NCBI GenBank assembly: GCA_027008645.1 | Contig: JALVEE010000004.1 | Coordinates: 1 to 51,438, forward strand | Reading direction: 5' to 3' | Length of the DNA: 51,438 bases | Origin: Saprospiraceae bacterium | GTDB taxonomy: Bacteria > Bacteroidota > Bacteroidia > Chitinophagales > Saprospiraceae | In this document: positions 33,188 to 41,838 of the stretch, in pieces | How the letters are laid out: every line of letters starts with the position of its first letter | Position numbering within the stretch: position 1 is the stretch's first letter | The notes under the pieces: generated by a model | The model's database searches: none | The model's input: the letters and a program-made list of their open reading frames with translations, nothing else | Told to the model about the DNA's origin: nothing | Translations under genes and position numbers: made by a program

Positions 33188-34770
33188 TGATAATCAGTCA
33201 CAATAAATCCATATCGTCTAATTTGCTATACACGATAGTGCTTTTACCGGTATTGCTTTTACTGGTTTTACCCGTATTGAACATTGTCGTCTTAACTTTT
33301 TTTGGCACCAATTTTCCGGAGAGTATTGCCTCAATAAATAGGGATTTGTTTCTATTGTTGCTCAAAAGTTTGGCTGTTTCCGGAATTGTTGCTTTGATTT
33401 CCACTTTTATAGGCATAGTCCTAGGGTTTTCATTGTACAAATCTGATATAAAATACAGAAATGTATTTAGATTGTTGATATTAATCCCTTTGTTTATATC
33501 TCCATATATATTGGCAGTAGCTTGGAAAGACATCTCTGTTTTGATTTTTGATTATAATACTTCAATTTTTGAAAAAACATATTCTTTTTTCGGTATGATA
33601 TTGGTACACAGTACTATTTATTCTCCATTATCAATACTTATAATCGGTTCGGCATTATCAAATATATCAAAGCAAATGGAAGAGTCCGCTCTTTTGATGG
33701 GGAGCTTTAAAGATATGTTTTTCAAAATACTATTGCCTTTGATCCGCCCTTCTATTATCACATCTTTTGTATTGATATTGATTTTTAGCATCTCTGAATT
33801 TTCAGTGCCGGCATTTCTCGGATTTAGGGTATTTACCACCGAGATTTTCACGCAATTTTCCGCATTTTACAATCACAATTTAGCAATGTTGCAATCATTG
33901 TTATTGATATTTATCTGCGTTATTCTACTTGTTTCGGAAAGAAAGCGAATATCAGACTCCGTTTTTCTTTCTATCGGCACAAGAGGTAGAGAAGTGAAGC
34001 TTTACAGTTCAAAGAAAATAGTCGTATTTAGTTATATAATATTGTCTTTTGCTGTTGTGTTTACCGTATTTATACCGGTTTCAATTCTGGTTTATCAATC
34101 TTTTAAAACCGGTACTTCAAAGTTTATGGAGGCAATATTTTTATTACTTCCCACTATTGGCAATTCTGTTTTATTAGCTGTTATTGGTTCGATTATTTCA
34201 GTATTTATAGGCTTTGTAGCAGCGTATTATTCAGAAATTCTCAATAAAAAACTAATGAATATGATGCTTTTGGTATTATTTGCTATTCCCTCGACCATAT
34301 TTGGAATCGCATTGATAAAGTTTTATAATAACAGCCTTTTGAATTTTATATATTCGAGTTTCGGAATATTGATTATTGGCTATGTGGGTAAGTATTCATT
34401 TATTTCTGCAAAATTAATTGGGAACTCAATTAAACAAATGCCAAAATCCATGGAAGAAGCAGCCGTTATTCAATGGATAGGTTTTTTCAAAAGAATACAA
34501 AAAATCGTAATTCCATTGGTTTTACCCGCTATATTTGCCTCATTTATTATCAATTTTTTGTTTTGCTTTGGTGATTTGGGAACAAGCATTATGGTTTATC
34601 CACCGGGGACAGAGATAATGCCGATAAAAGTTTTTACTATAATGGCAAATGCTACTGAATCCCTGACAAGTTCAATGGCTTTGATAGTGTTTTTGGTTAC
34701 AATTTTACTTGTTTCGTTATTGTTTTTTATATTTAAGAAAATTATTGCAAAGTATAATGTCAATTATTAA
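33187..34770 (+). CDS. Iron(III) ABC transporter permease, duplicated domain (FbpB-like)
   Basis: A 527-aa membrane protein with two permease domains in tandem, about 12 membrane segments. Each half has an EAA-type loop that contacts the ATPase: MEESALLMGSFKDMFFKILLP in the first and MEEAAVIQWIGFFKRIQKIV in the second. The two-domain form is typical of FbpB/FutB iron transporters, which need no second permease gene. It overlaps the binding-protein gene by 1 nt and the ATPase gene by 14 nt, so the three are coupled. Confidence 0.88.
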   Translation: MIISHNKSISSNLLYTIVLLPVLLLLVLPVLNIVVLTFFGTNFPESIASINRDLFLLLLKSLAVSGIVALISTFIGIVLGFSLYKSDIKYRNVFRLLILIPLFISPYILAVAWKDISVLIFDYNTSIFEKTYSFFGMILVHSTIYSPLSILIIGSALSNISKQMEESALLMGSFKDMFFKILLPLIRPSIITSFVLILIFSISEFSVPAFLGFRVFTTEIFTQFSAFYNHNLAMLQSLLLIFICVILLVSERKRISDSVFLSIGTRGREVKLYSSKKIVVFSYIILSFAVVFTVFIPVSILVYQSFKTGTSKFMEAIFLLLPTIGNSVLLAVIGSIISVFIGFVAAYYSEILNKKLMNMMLLVLFAIPSTIFGIALIKFYNNSLLNFIYSSFGILIIGYVGKYSFISAKLIGNSIKQMPKSMEEAAVIQWIGFFKRIQKIVIPLVLPAIFASFIINFLFCFGDLGTSIMVYPPGTEIMPIKVFTIMANATESLTSSMALIVFLVTILLVSLLFFIFKKIIAKYNVNY

Positions 34771-35473
34771 ACTAATAAATATCAGCCATTGGTACTCCGA
34801 AAATAGAGTGTTGGATAATCTAAACTTGGAAATAGAAAAGAATAAGATTACGTACATACTCGGGAGCTCAGGTAGCGGTAAAACCACAATATTGCGGCTA
34901 ATCGCAGGATTGGAAGTGCCTGACAAGGGAGAGATTTATATCCAAAACCTCAAAGCATCCGTAGCAAATAAAATAATTGTTGCCCCCGGTAAAAGGCAAC
35001 TGGGATATATATTTCAAGATTTGGCTCTTTGGCCGCATTTGACAGTTTATGAAAATATTGCTTTTGGATTGAAAAATATGAATAAAAGCGAAGTTGAGGG
35101 AGAAGTAAAGGGGATCTTATCTTTGTTTGGATTAAATGGTTCCTTGCAAAAATTTCCTCATCAATTGTCGGGAGGGCAACAGCAAATGGTCGCTATCGCC
35201 CGTGCTTTGGCACTAAAACCCAAAATACTTTTGATGGATGAGCCTTTGGCTAGTTTGGATGTAAAATCCAAGAGAAAGATTTTGGACTATATCGTTTCTA
35301 TAAAGGAAAAATACAATTTGACGATAGTATATGTTACTCATGATCATCTTGAAGCATTTGCAATAGCTGACAATATAGTTGTAATAAACGAAGGCAAAAT
35401 ACAAGAGTCGGGGACAGCAGTGGAAATAAAAAATTCTACTAACGATTTTGTAAAATATTTTATAGAATGGTAA
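34757..35473 (+). CDS. Iron(III) ABC transporter ATP-binding protein (FbpC-like)
   Basis: ATPase subunit (238 aa from the ATG at 34757; the frame is open upstream to 34709 but would overlap the permease further). Walker A GSSGSGKTT, Q-loop GYIFQDLALWPHLTVYENIAF, signature LSGGQQQMVAIARAL, Walker B ILLMDEPLASLD, H-loop YVTHDHLEAF. It ends after the core, with no TOBE domain, so it is shorter than the 350-aa FbpC proteins. The complex imports the substrate captured by the lipoprotein encoded at 32180. Confidence 0.88.
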   Translation: MSIIKLINISHWYSENRVLDNLNLEIEKNKITYILGSSGSGKTTILRLIAGLEVPDKGEIYIQNLKASVANKIIVAPGKRQLGYIFQDLALWPHLTVYENIAFGLKNMNKSEVEGEVKGILSLFGLNGSLQKFPHQLSGGQQQMVAIARALALKPKILLMDEPLASLDVKSKRKILDYIVSIKEKYNLTIVYVTHDHLEAFAIADNIVVINEGKIQESGTAVEIKNSTNDFVKYFIEW

Positions 35474-35524
35474 AGAGTCGATAAAAATAGCTATTTTAGC
35501 ATAAATTAAATAAAATTATCCAAA

Positions 35525-36223
35525 ATGAAAACGATATTGATTATTTTATTAAGCGCTTCTGTATTTTATAATTGCAAACCCACTAAATCTGGGGAAAAAC
35601 CGGTAATTGTGAAAAAAGACTTGACTGCAAATAGTGATACTATTTTTAATTTTGAAGGAGAAGAAACAGGGAAATTACCGGAACATTGGTCTCAGTATTT
35701 TACCGGAAGAGGTAAGATTACTGAATGGAAGATTGTAGAAGATGCCGGAAATAAAGTTTTGGCTCAATTATCTCAAGACAGACCAAATTATCATTTCAAC
35801 GATGTCGTTTTTGATGATTTAAGTGTGAAAAATGTAGAATTGGAGGTAAAAATGAAAGCAATTGATGGAGATATGGATCAAGGTGGAGGTTTTATCTGGA
35901 GATTTACCGATAAGAACAATTATTATGTAGTAAGGGCAAACCCGCTTGAAGACAATGTCGTGCTATATAAAGTTAAAAATGGCAATCGTACGGATTTACC
36001 GGTATTGGGAAAGGGTAGAACATACGGAGTTGATGTCAAGCATTTGGGAAAAGGATGGAACACATTGAAATTAACGGTAGTAAATGATTTGTTTACAGTA
36101 TCACTCAATGGTCAACAAATATTCCAAGTAAGGGATAATACCTTTAGCAAGAAGGGAAAAATTGGTTTATGGACAAAAGCCGATGCGGTAACATATTTTG
36201 ATGATTTTAGTGTGAGGTATTAA
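35525..36223 (+). CDS. Lipoprotein with a DUF1080 / concanavalin-like domain
   Basis: A 232-aa exported protein with N-terminal hydrophobic segment ILIILLSASVFYNC; Cys17 is a likely lipidation site, although the residues before it are atypical for a lipobox. The rest is a beta-sandwich of the 3-keto-disaccharide hydrolase/DUF1080 type: FNFEGEETGKLPEHWSQYF, GGGFIWRFTDKNNYYVVRANP, GWNTLKLTVVNDLFTVSLNG and KKGKIGLWTKADAVTYFDDF. It may bind or cleave a carbohydrate, but no catalytic residues can be assigned. It lies 51 bp after the iron importer and may be in the same transcript. Confidence 0.68.
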   Translation: MKTILIILLSASVFYNCKPTKSGEKPVIVKKDLTANSDTIFNFEGEETGKLPEHWSQYFTGRGKITEWKIVEDAGNKVLAQLSQDRPNYHFNDVVFDDLSVKNVELEVKMKAIDGDMDQGGGFIWRFTDKNNYYVVRANPLEDNVVLYKVKNGNRTDLPVLGKGRTYGVDVKHLGKGWNTLKLTVVNDLFTVSLNGQQIFQVRDNTFSKKGKIGLWTKADAVTYFDDFSVRY

Positions 36224-36250
36224 AGAGACAAATGAATTGGTTTATTTTCC

Positions 36251-36258
36251 TATCTTTG
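36251..36258 (+). promoter_or_regulatory. Predicted -7 box of the YejM-like gene
   Basis: TATCTTTG is a perfect TAnnTTTG match and identical to the dnaX box. It ends 4 nt before the GTG start at 36263, which would make the mRNA leaderless or nearly so. Confidence 0.5.
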
Positions 36259-36262
36259 TATT

Positions 36263-38074
36263 GTGAGCAAAAAACAAAAAGTAGTATCCATAGTATTAAA
36301 AGCATTGCTTTTGAACTTGCCATTGGTGGGGCTTGTTCTGACAAGGTATTTGTCCGGCATTTCATTTAATACGCCAAACATATTATACTTAGTGTTTTTA
36401 AGCTTTGGATATTATTTTATTGTCTTATTTGCTTTGAATTTACCGGCGATATTATTGTCGTATTTCAGAAGGATGTCATTGTTTCTGTTTTGGCTAATAA
36501 CATCTTTGTTTTTATACTATTTAGTTTTGGACGGTATAGTATATAATATTTATCGTTTTCATATAAATCTTTTCTTCATTGAATTGTTTTTTATAGATTT
36601 TGAGAACTTTGGTTTTACTACAGGTATTTTGATGTTTGGTATTGGGGTTTTAGCGTTTGTTTTCTTTGTTGAGTATTATATTATTAAGTATGCACAAAAT
36701 ATGAGTAGTAGATTCTTGTATCTATTGATTCCGGTATCTCTTATGTTTGTTTTCAGTCAGATTATACATATTTATGCTTTTGCCAATGACAGAACAGATA
36801 TCACAAGTATAAGCCCCAGATTGCCACTGTATTTTCCGATTACTTCAAGTAGTTTTGTGAAAAAGCATGGAAATATTGGGAAAAACTTAGGTCTTGGAGA
36901 CAAATTAGCTAAGGTTTCAAAGGAGAATTCTTCTATTAATTATCCTAAAAAACAAATATCATCAAAGATTGAAAAAGATAGCTTGCCCAATATCATTTAT
37001 ATCGTATTGGAGAGTTGGCGATTTGATATGATGGATAGTATTATTTCTCCAAATATCTATAAGTTTTCAAAAAAATCCATTTATGCAAAAAACCATTTAA
37101 GTACAGGAAACTCGACAACATCAGGTATATTTGGTATGTTTTACGGTATTCACCCCACTTATTGGGATGCGGTAAAGGCAAATAGTTCTATCATTGATAA
37201 CCCGGTTTTGATTGATCTTTTAAAAGAAAATGACTATTCTTTTGGTGTGTTTACACATTCCAATTTTACACGATTTAAACTTTCGGCAGCAATATTCAAT
37301 AATATAGATATGTACGAAAAATTTAAAGGTAATAAAGATTGGGAAAAAGATAAAGATATGAACAAACGGTTTATTAACTTTATTGAAAAAAATAGAACTA
37401 AACCATTCTTTGGTTTTATTTTTTATACCTCAACTCATCACGCATACTCATATCCGGAAAATAGAGAAAAATTTGGTTCTGCAGGAAAAATAAATATGGG
37501 ATTAGTAAATAATAATACCGATCCCAGACCATATATCAATGCATATAAAAATGCGATTAATTATGTGGACAGTATGGTTAATGAAATAATTATAACATTG
37601 AGAACAAACAAGATAGATACCAATACAATAGTAATTATTACTTCTGATCACGGAGAAGAATTTAATGACAACAGAGAAAACTACTGGGGACACGGCAGTA
37701 ATTTTACAAAATACCAAACCAATGTTCCTCTGATTATGTATTTGCCGGGTAAATCGCCTGAACAAATCGATAAACAAACAAGTCATATCGATATTGCGCC
37801 CAGCTTGATTCAAGAAGTGTTTAAAGTAGAGGATAATATTGATTACTATAGTAACGGACGAAATATTTTCTCTTTGTCAAATGATATACGTCCATTAGTT
37901 TCTGCAAGTTATGTGAATCACGCTTTGATAATAGGTAAAGATGTCTTTGCAGTTTATCCTTTTTCCTTGAAAAAATACAAAGTCGATGATATTAACAGTA
38001 AAGTCAAAAGCATAAACCAATCGCTTTTCAGACAAGGAGTAAATGAAATGAATTGGTTTTACAACAAAGATTAA
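36263..38074 (+). CDS. YejM/PbgA-like membrane-anchored sulfatase-fold protein
   Basis: A 603-aa protein with five N-terminal membrane segments (about residues 10-170) and a periplasmic alkaline-phosphatase/sulfatase-fold domain: LPNIIYIVLESWRFDMMD, NHLSTGNSTTSGIFGMFYG, IVIITSDHGEEFNDNRENYW, then WGHGSNFTKYQTNVPLIMYL. The arrangement matches the DUF3413-sulfatase proteins YejM/PbgA, which in enterobacteria sense LPS and control its synthesis; other members transfer phospho-groups. The Thr that serves as nucleophile in active members appears as the Thr/Ser cluster of GNSTTSG, so catalysis is possible. The start is a GTG at 36263; the next in-frame Met lies inside a membrane segment. Confidence 0.82.
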   Translation: MSKKQKVVSIVLKALLLNLPLVGLVLTRYLSGISFNTPNILYLVFLSFGYYFIVLFALNLPAILLSYFRRMSLFLFWLITSLFLYYLVLDGIVYNIYRFHINLFFIELFFIDFENFGFTTGILMFGIGVLAFVFFVEYYIIKYAQNMSSRFLYLLIPVSLMFVFSQIIHIYAFANDRTDITSISPRLPLYFPITSSSFVKKHGNIGKNLGLGDKLAKVSKENSSINYPKKQISSKIEKDSLPNIIYIVLESWRFDMMDSIISPNIYKFSKKSIYAKNHLSTGNSTTSGIFGMFYGIHPTYWDAVKANSSIIDNPVLIDLLKENDYSFGVFTHSNFTRFKLSAAIFNNIDMYEKFKGNKDWEKDKDMNKRFINFIEKNRTKPFFGFIFYTSTHHAYSYPENREKFGSAGKINMGLVNNNTDPRPYINAYKNAINYVDSMVNEIIITLRTNKIDTNTIVIITSDHGEEFNDNRENYWGHGSNFTKYQTNVPLIMYLPGKSPEQIDKQTSHIDIAPSLIQEVFKVEDNIDYYSNGRNIFSLSNDIRPLVSASYVNHALIIGKDVFAVYPFSLKKYKVDDINSKVKSINQSLFRQGVNEMNWFYNKD

Positions 38075-38206
38075 TAGAATATCATGAATTTGCAATTGCA
38101 ACATTTGTCTCTTTTCTTTGTTGTGTTAATGAGTATTTGACAACTTTTGGTTATGGAAGTGAAAAGCTGTTATTTTACTCTTTAAAAAAATCAATAATTT
38201 CAAAAC

Positions 38207-40138
38207 ATGAGTATAGATTTAGCAATATTTATTCCAATAGTGACATTTGCCGTAATAGCATTTGCATCTGAATCCATATCCAAGTTTTTTACAAAGATTC
38301 ATTTTCCTCTTATCAGTGGCTTGATTTTTACAGGTGTTTTGGTCGGTCCATATATTTTGAAAATCATATCTCATGATTCACTGCATCAACTTAGCTTTCT
38401 TCTTGATATTTCCTTGGCATTTATCGCCATGGCAGCGGGAAACGAATTGCATTTGGAGGAACTAAAAGACAGTTTGAAAAGTATAAAGTACAATACTTTT
38501 TTTCAGCTTTTGATGACTATGATTGTAAGTGCTTTTGGAATATATCTTTTGTCGGATTATATTCCTTTCATGAAAGATTTTAGTTATAGTGTCAAATTGG
38601 CTATTTCATCACTATTGGCTACGATTTTTATTGCAAGATCACCCTCATCTGCTATTGCTATAATAAAAGAAATGAGGGCAAAAGGACCATTTGTTTCTAC
38701 TGCTATTGGAGTAATTGTTTTGATTGATGTATTAGTTGTTGTATTGTTTGCCATTGTTTTTACTGTTTCCCAGAGTGTGATTGAGCAAATCCCCGTGGAT
38801 ATAAAATTACTTGTAGTAATATTGTTTGAGCTTATTGTTGCCGTTATTTTAGCATACGTGATGGCTAAGATAATGCAGATTGTCTTTTCGTTTAAACTAC
38901 CCCAATTTCTAAAGACTTTGCTTTTGCTTTTATTGGGATACTCTGCATTTATAATTTCTGAATATTTACTCGAGTGGAGTTATTATTCTTTTGGTATAGA
39001 ATTTTTTGTTGAACCGATTTTGATTGTACTTTTAGCGTCCTTTTATATCACCAATTTTACTAAGAATAAGCTTGAATTTAGCAGTATATTGCATAATAAC
39101 GGAACTTGGATTTATGTTGTATTTTTTACTTTGACGGGTGCTTCTCTTTCATTGGATTTGTTTTTGGAAGTTTGGCAAATAGCATTGGTTTTGTTTTTGA
39201 TACGAACTATCGGATTATATATCGGTAGTATTTTTGGAGGTCTTGCAGCCGGAAACCCTAAATTGCATATTAAATACGGTTGGTTTCCCTACTTGACGCA
39301 AGCAGGAATAGGAATCGGTCTTGCAACAGAAATCCATGAAAAATATCCGGAGTGGGGAAATGATGCTTTTACAATTATTATAGCTGTGATTGTATTAAGT
39401 CAAATAATCGGTCCCCCCTTGTTTAAATTGTCAATTTTGAAAGTTGGGGAAGCACATCTTCGAGCTCAAGACCACGAATTTGACGGAATTAAAAACCTTA
39501 TCATTTTTGGATATGAAACACAATCTCACGCCATAGCAAGAAATTTGGAAAACAATGGGTGGAATGTAAAAATAGCGACATTTTTACCTGAAAAAGACGT
39601 AGGCCATATAGATGACTTGGAGGTAATTAGTATTGATAGAATTGATATGGATGTTATGAATTCTCTGGATACCTATAGGGCAGAAGCTGCTTTATTGTTA
39701 TTGTCAGACGAAAAAAACTTTAGGATTGCCGAACTTCTATATGAGCACTTTGGTACGAGAGAAGTAATAGTAAGGATAAATGACAGATCAAATTATGAAA
39801 AATTCAAGGAACTTAATTGTTATGTGGTTGATCCTGCAAATGCAATGATAAATCTATTGATGCAGTATGTAAAATCTCCTCATTCAGCATCCTTGTTGTT
39901 GGGTGAACTCAAAGGTCAAAGTTCTCTGGATATCGAAGTTAGGGATATTACGATTGTCGGCACTTATTTACGTGATTTACATCTACCGGCAGATGTGATT
40001 ATTCTATCTATCGAGAGAAGAGGAGAAGTAATCATCACTCATGGATATACTAAGCTTGAATTGGGCGATATAATGACAGTAGTAGGTTCGGAAGAAAGTC
40101 TGGAAATGCTTAAACTCAAATGCAGTATCGTTGTATAG
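38207..40138 (+). CDS. Cation/proton antiporter with TrkA-type C-terminal domains
   Basis: A 643-aa CPA-type exchanger. About 12 membrane segments (residues 5-415) include the family signature LLATIFIARSPSSAIAIIKEM. A cytoplasmic nucleotide-binding (TrkA-N) domain follows (KNLIIFGYETQSHAIARNL...), then a TrkA-C domain (VVGSEESLEMLKL). The dinucleotide-binding glycines are altered: GxGxxG reads GYETQS here, so NAD(H) binding by the standard loop is doubtful. Transport of Na+ or K+ against protons is inferred from the family. It lies 72 bp before radA. Confidence 0.85.
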   Translation: MSIDLAIFIPIVTFAVIAFASESISKFFTKIHFPLISGLIFTGVLVGPYILKIISHDSLHQLSFLLDISLAFIAMAAGNELHLEELKDSLKSIKYNTFFQLLMTMIVSAFGIYLLSDYIPFMKDFSYSVKLAISSLLATIFIARSPSSAIAIIKEMRAKGPFVSTAIGVIVLIDVLVVVLFAIVFTVSQSVIEQIPVDIKLLVVILFELIVAVILAYVMAKIMQIVFSFKLPQFLKTLLLLLLGYSAFIISEYLLEWSYYSFGIEFFVEPILIVLLASFYITNFTKNKLEFSSILHNNGTWIYVVFFTLTGASLSLDLFLEVWQIALVLFLIRTIGLYIGSIFGGLAAGNPKLHIKYGWFPYLTQAGIGIGLATEIHEKYPEWGNDAFTIIIAVIVLSQIIGPPLFKLSILKVGEAHLRAQDHEFDGIKNLIIFGYETQSHAIARNLENNGWNVKIATFLPEKDVGHIDDLEVISIDRIDMDVMNSLDTYRAEAALLLLSDEKNFRIAELLYEHFGTREVIVRINDRSNYEKFKELNCYVVDPANAMINLLMQYVKSPHSASLLLGELKGQSSLDIEVRDITIVGTYLRDLHLPADVIILSIERRGEVIITHGYTKLELGDIMTVVGSEESLEMLKLKCSIVV

Positions 40139-40193
40139 TAATTATTTATTTCAAAAAAGCAAAAACTAATTATTCTAACCGGCAAAATATTAT

Positions 40194-40201
40194 CATCTTT
40201 G
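40194..40201 (+). promoter_or_regulatory. Weak candidate -7 box of radA
   Basis: CATCTTTG differs from TAnnTTTG by one base and ends 8 nt before the ATG at 40210. No upstream box was found, so support is weak. Confidence 0.25.
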
Positions 40202-40209
40202 TGTAATAT

Positions 40210-41583
40210 ATGGCAAAAGCAAAAAAAATATTCGTTTGTACTAATTGTGGCAGTACTTCTACAAGGTGGGAGGGTAAGTGCAATAGTTGCGGTGAGTGGA
40301 ATACTTACCAAGAAAAAGAAATTATAGCAGAAACTGAACGTGATAAACGCAATAAAGTATGGAAAAAAGATGAAAATACCTTTCATCAAGAAGCAAAGCC
40401 GATATCTGAAATCAATATCGGTAAAACGGTAAGGATATCATCCGGAGATAATGAGATGAATAGAGTTTTGGGAGGAGGAATCGTTCCGGGGTCTTTGATA
40501 TTAATCGGAGGACAACCCGGCATAGGTAAATCAACACTTCTATTGCAAACAGCTTTGAGAATAGACAAAACAGTATTATATGTAACCGGAGAAGAAAGTG
40601 AGGAGCAGATAAAAATGCGGGCAAATCGCGTGTCAAATGAACAAAACAATACATATATTCTAGCAGAGAATAATCTTTCAACAATATTAAAACAGGCAAA
40701 AAAATTAGTTCCTGATTTGATGATAATCGACTCTATCCAAACTACATTTTCTCCTTTTATCGAGTCAACTCCCGGAAGCATTTCACAGATACGGGAATGT
40801 ACTACGGATATACTTAGATTTGCCAAAGAAACCGGAATCCCTGTGTTTATCGTAGGTCACATCACCAAGGACGGTGCTATCGCAGGACCTAAACTATTGG
40901 AACATATAGTTGATGTTGTAATACAATTTGAGGGAGATAGAAACTACAACTATAGGATACTTCGTACCCAAAAAAACAGATATGGTTCAACGGAAGAGTT
41001 GGGTATTTACGAAATGCTATCTAATGGACTAAGACCGGTAGAAAATCCATCAGAGCTTTTGCTTTCCCAAAATAGTGAAGATTTTTCAGGAAGTACAGTT
41101 GCGGCAACGATAGAAGGACTAAGACCGATGCTTATAGAAACTCAGGCATTGGTTAGTACGGCAATTTATGGAACTCCTCAGCGTTCAGCTACCGGTTTTG
41201 ACCTTAGAAGACTCAATATGATATTGGCAATTCTAGAAAAAAGAGCGGGTTTGTTTTTTGGACAAAAAGATGTCTTTTTAAATATTGCAGGAGGACTTAA
41301 AATAGCTGACCCTGCCATAGATCTCGCTATTATTGCTGCATTGGTATCATCACTTGAAGATATACCTATACCTAAAAATGTATGTTTTGCCGGAGAAATA
41401 AGTTTATCCGGAGAAATACGCTCTGTGAAGAATATCGAATCAAGAATAAAAGAAGCGAATCGTTTAGGTTTCGAAAAAATATTTATTTCTGCAAATAATA
41501 TCAAGGGATTGGACAAAAAGCGATTTAATATTGAGATAATAGGGCTAAAGAAAGTAGAGGAGCTTATTATGTTGACAATGTAG
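40210..41583 (+). CDS. radA: DNA repair protein RadA
   Basis: Branch-migration helicase related to RecA and used in recombinational repair (457 aa). N-terminal zinc finger CTNCGSTSTRWEGKCNSCGEW (Cys10, Cys13, Cys25, Cys28); RecA-like core with Walker A GGQPGIGKSTLL; the RadA hallmark KNRYG motif (TQKNRYGSTEELGIYEM); and a C-terminal Lon-like domain (SLSGEIRSVKNIESRIKEA). All parts are present at normal length. It is the last plus-strand gene before a spacer with tandem repeats. Confidence 0.96.
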   Translation: MAKAKKIFVCTNCGSTSTRWEGKCNSCGEWNTYQEKEIIAETERDKRNKVWKKDENTFHQEAKPISEINIGKTVRISSGDNEMNRVLGGGIVPGSLILIGGQPGIGKSTLLLQTALRIDKTVLYVTGEESEEQIKMRANRVSNEQNNTYILAENNLSTILKQAKKLVPDLMIIDSIQTTFSPFIESTPGSISQIRECTTDILRFAKETGIPVFIVGHITKDGAIAGPKLLEHIVDVVIQFEGDRNYNYRILRTQKNRYGSTEELGIYEMLSNGLRPVENPSELLLSQNSEDFSGSTVAATIEGLRPMLIETQALVSTAIYGTPQRSATGFDLRRLNMILAILEKRAGLFFGQKDVFLNIAGGLKIADPAIDLAIIAALVSSLEDIPIPKNVCFAGEISLSGEIRSVKNIESRIKEANRLGFEKIFISANNIKGLDKKRFNIEIIGLKKVEELIMLTM

Positions 41584-41620
41584 TCAAAGTTTAATTTCTG
41601 CTTACCCGAAAGATTAAATT

Positions 41621-41712
41621 AAATTTTCGAGTCAACCAGAAAAATAGCGTGAAATCTTCGAGTTAACCAGAAATATTTGCGTAAATTTTCGAGTCTGTCT
41701 GAAGTATTTAGA
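41621..41712. repeat. Three tandem 31-bp repeats after radA
   Basis: Units at 41621-41651, 41652-41682 and 41683-41712 share AAATTTTCGAGTCAACCAGA followed by an A/T-rich stretch and GCGT; the third is more diverged. They are contiguous, so this is not a CRISPR array. They lie 38 bp past the radA stop codon. Confidence 0.7.
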
Positions 41713-41838
41713 AAAAGGAATATTCCCAAAATTGGATAAATATGAGTAGCCATCTATGAAATCGTCAGTAAAATAATAGAAAATAATCATTTTCAAACAC
41801 ATCTATCAGTAAAAATCGTTATTATTATTGAGATTTTA

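Noticed and set aside
38083-38139. Tiny hydrophobic ORF between the YejM-like and antiporter genes
   Set aside because: Only 18 codons, with no promoter or conservation evidence available.
41621-41712. Possible CRISPR array
   Set aside because: Repeats are contiguous with no spacers, only three units, and no cas genes are present.
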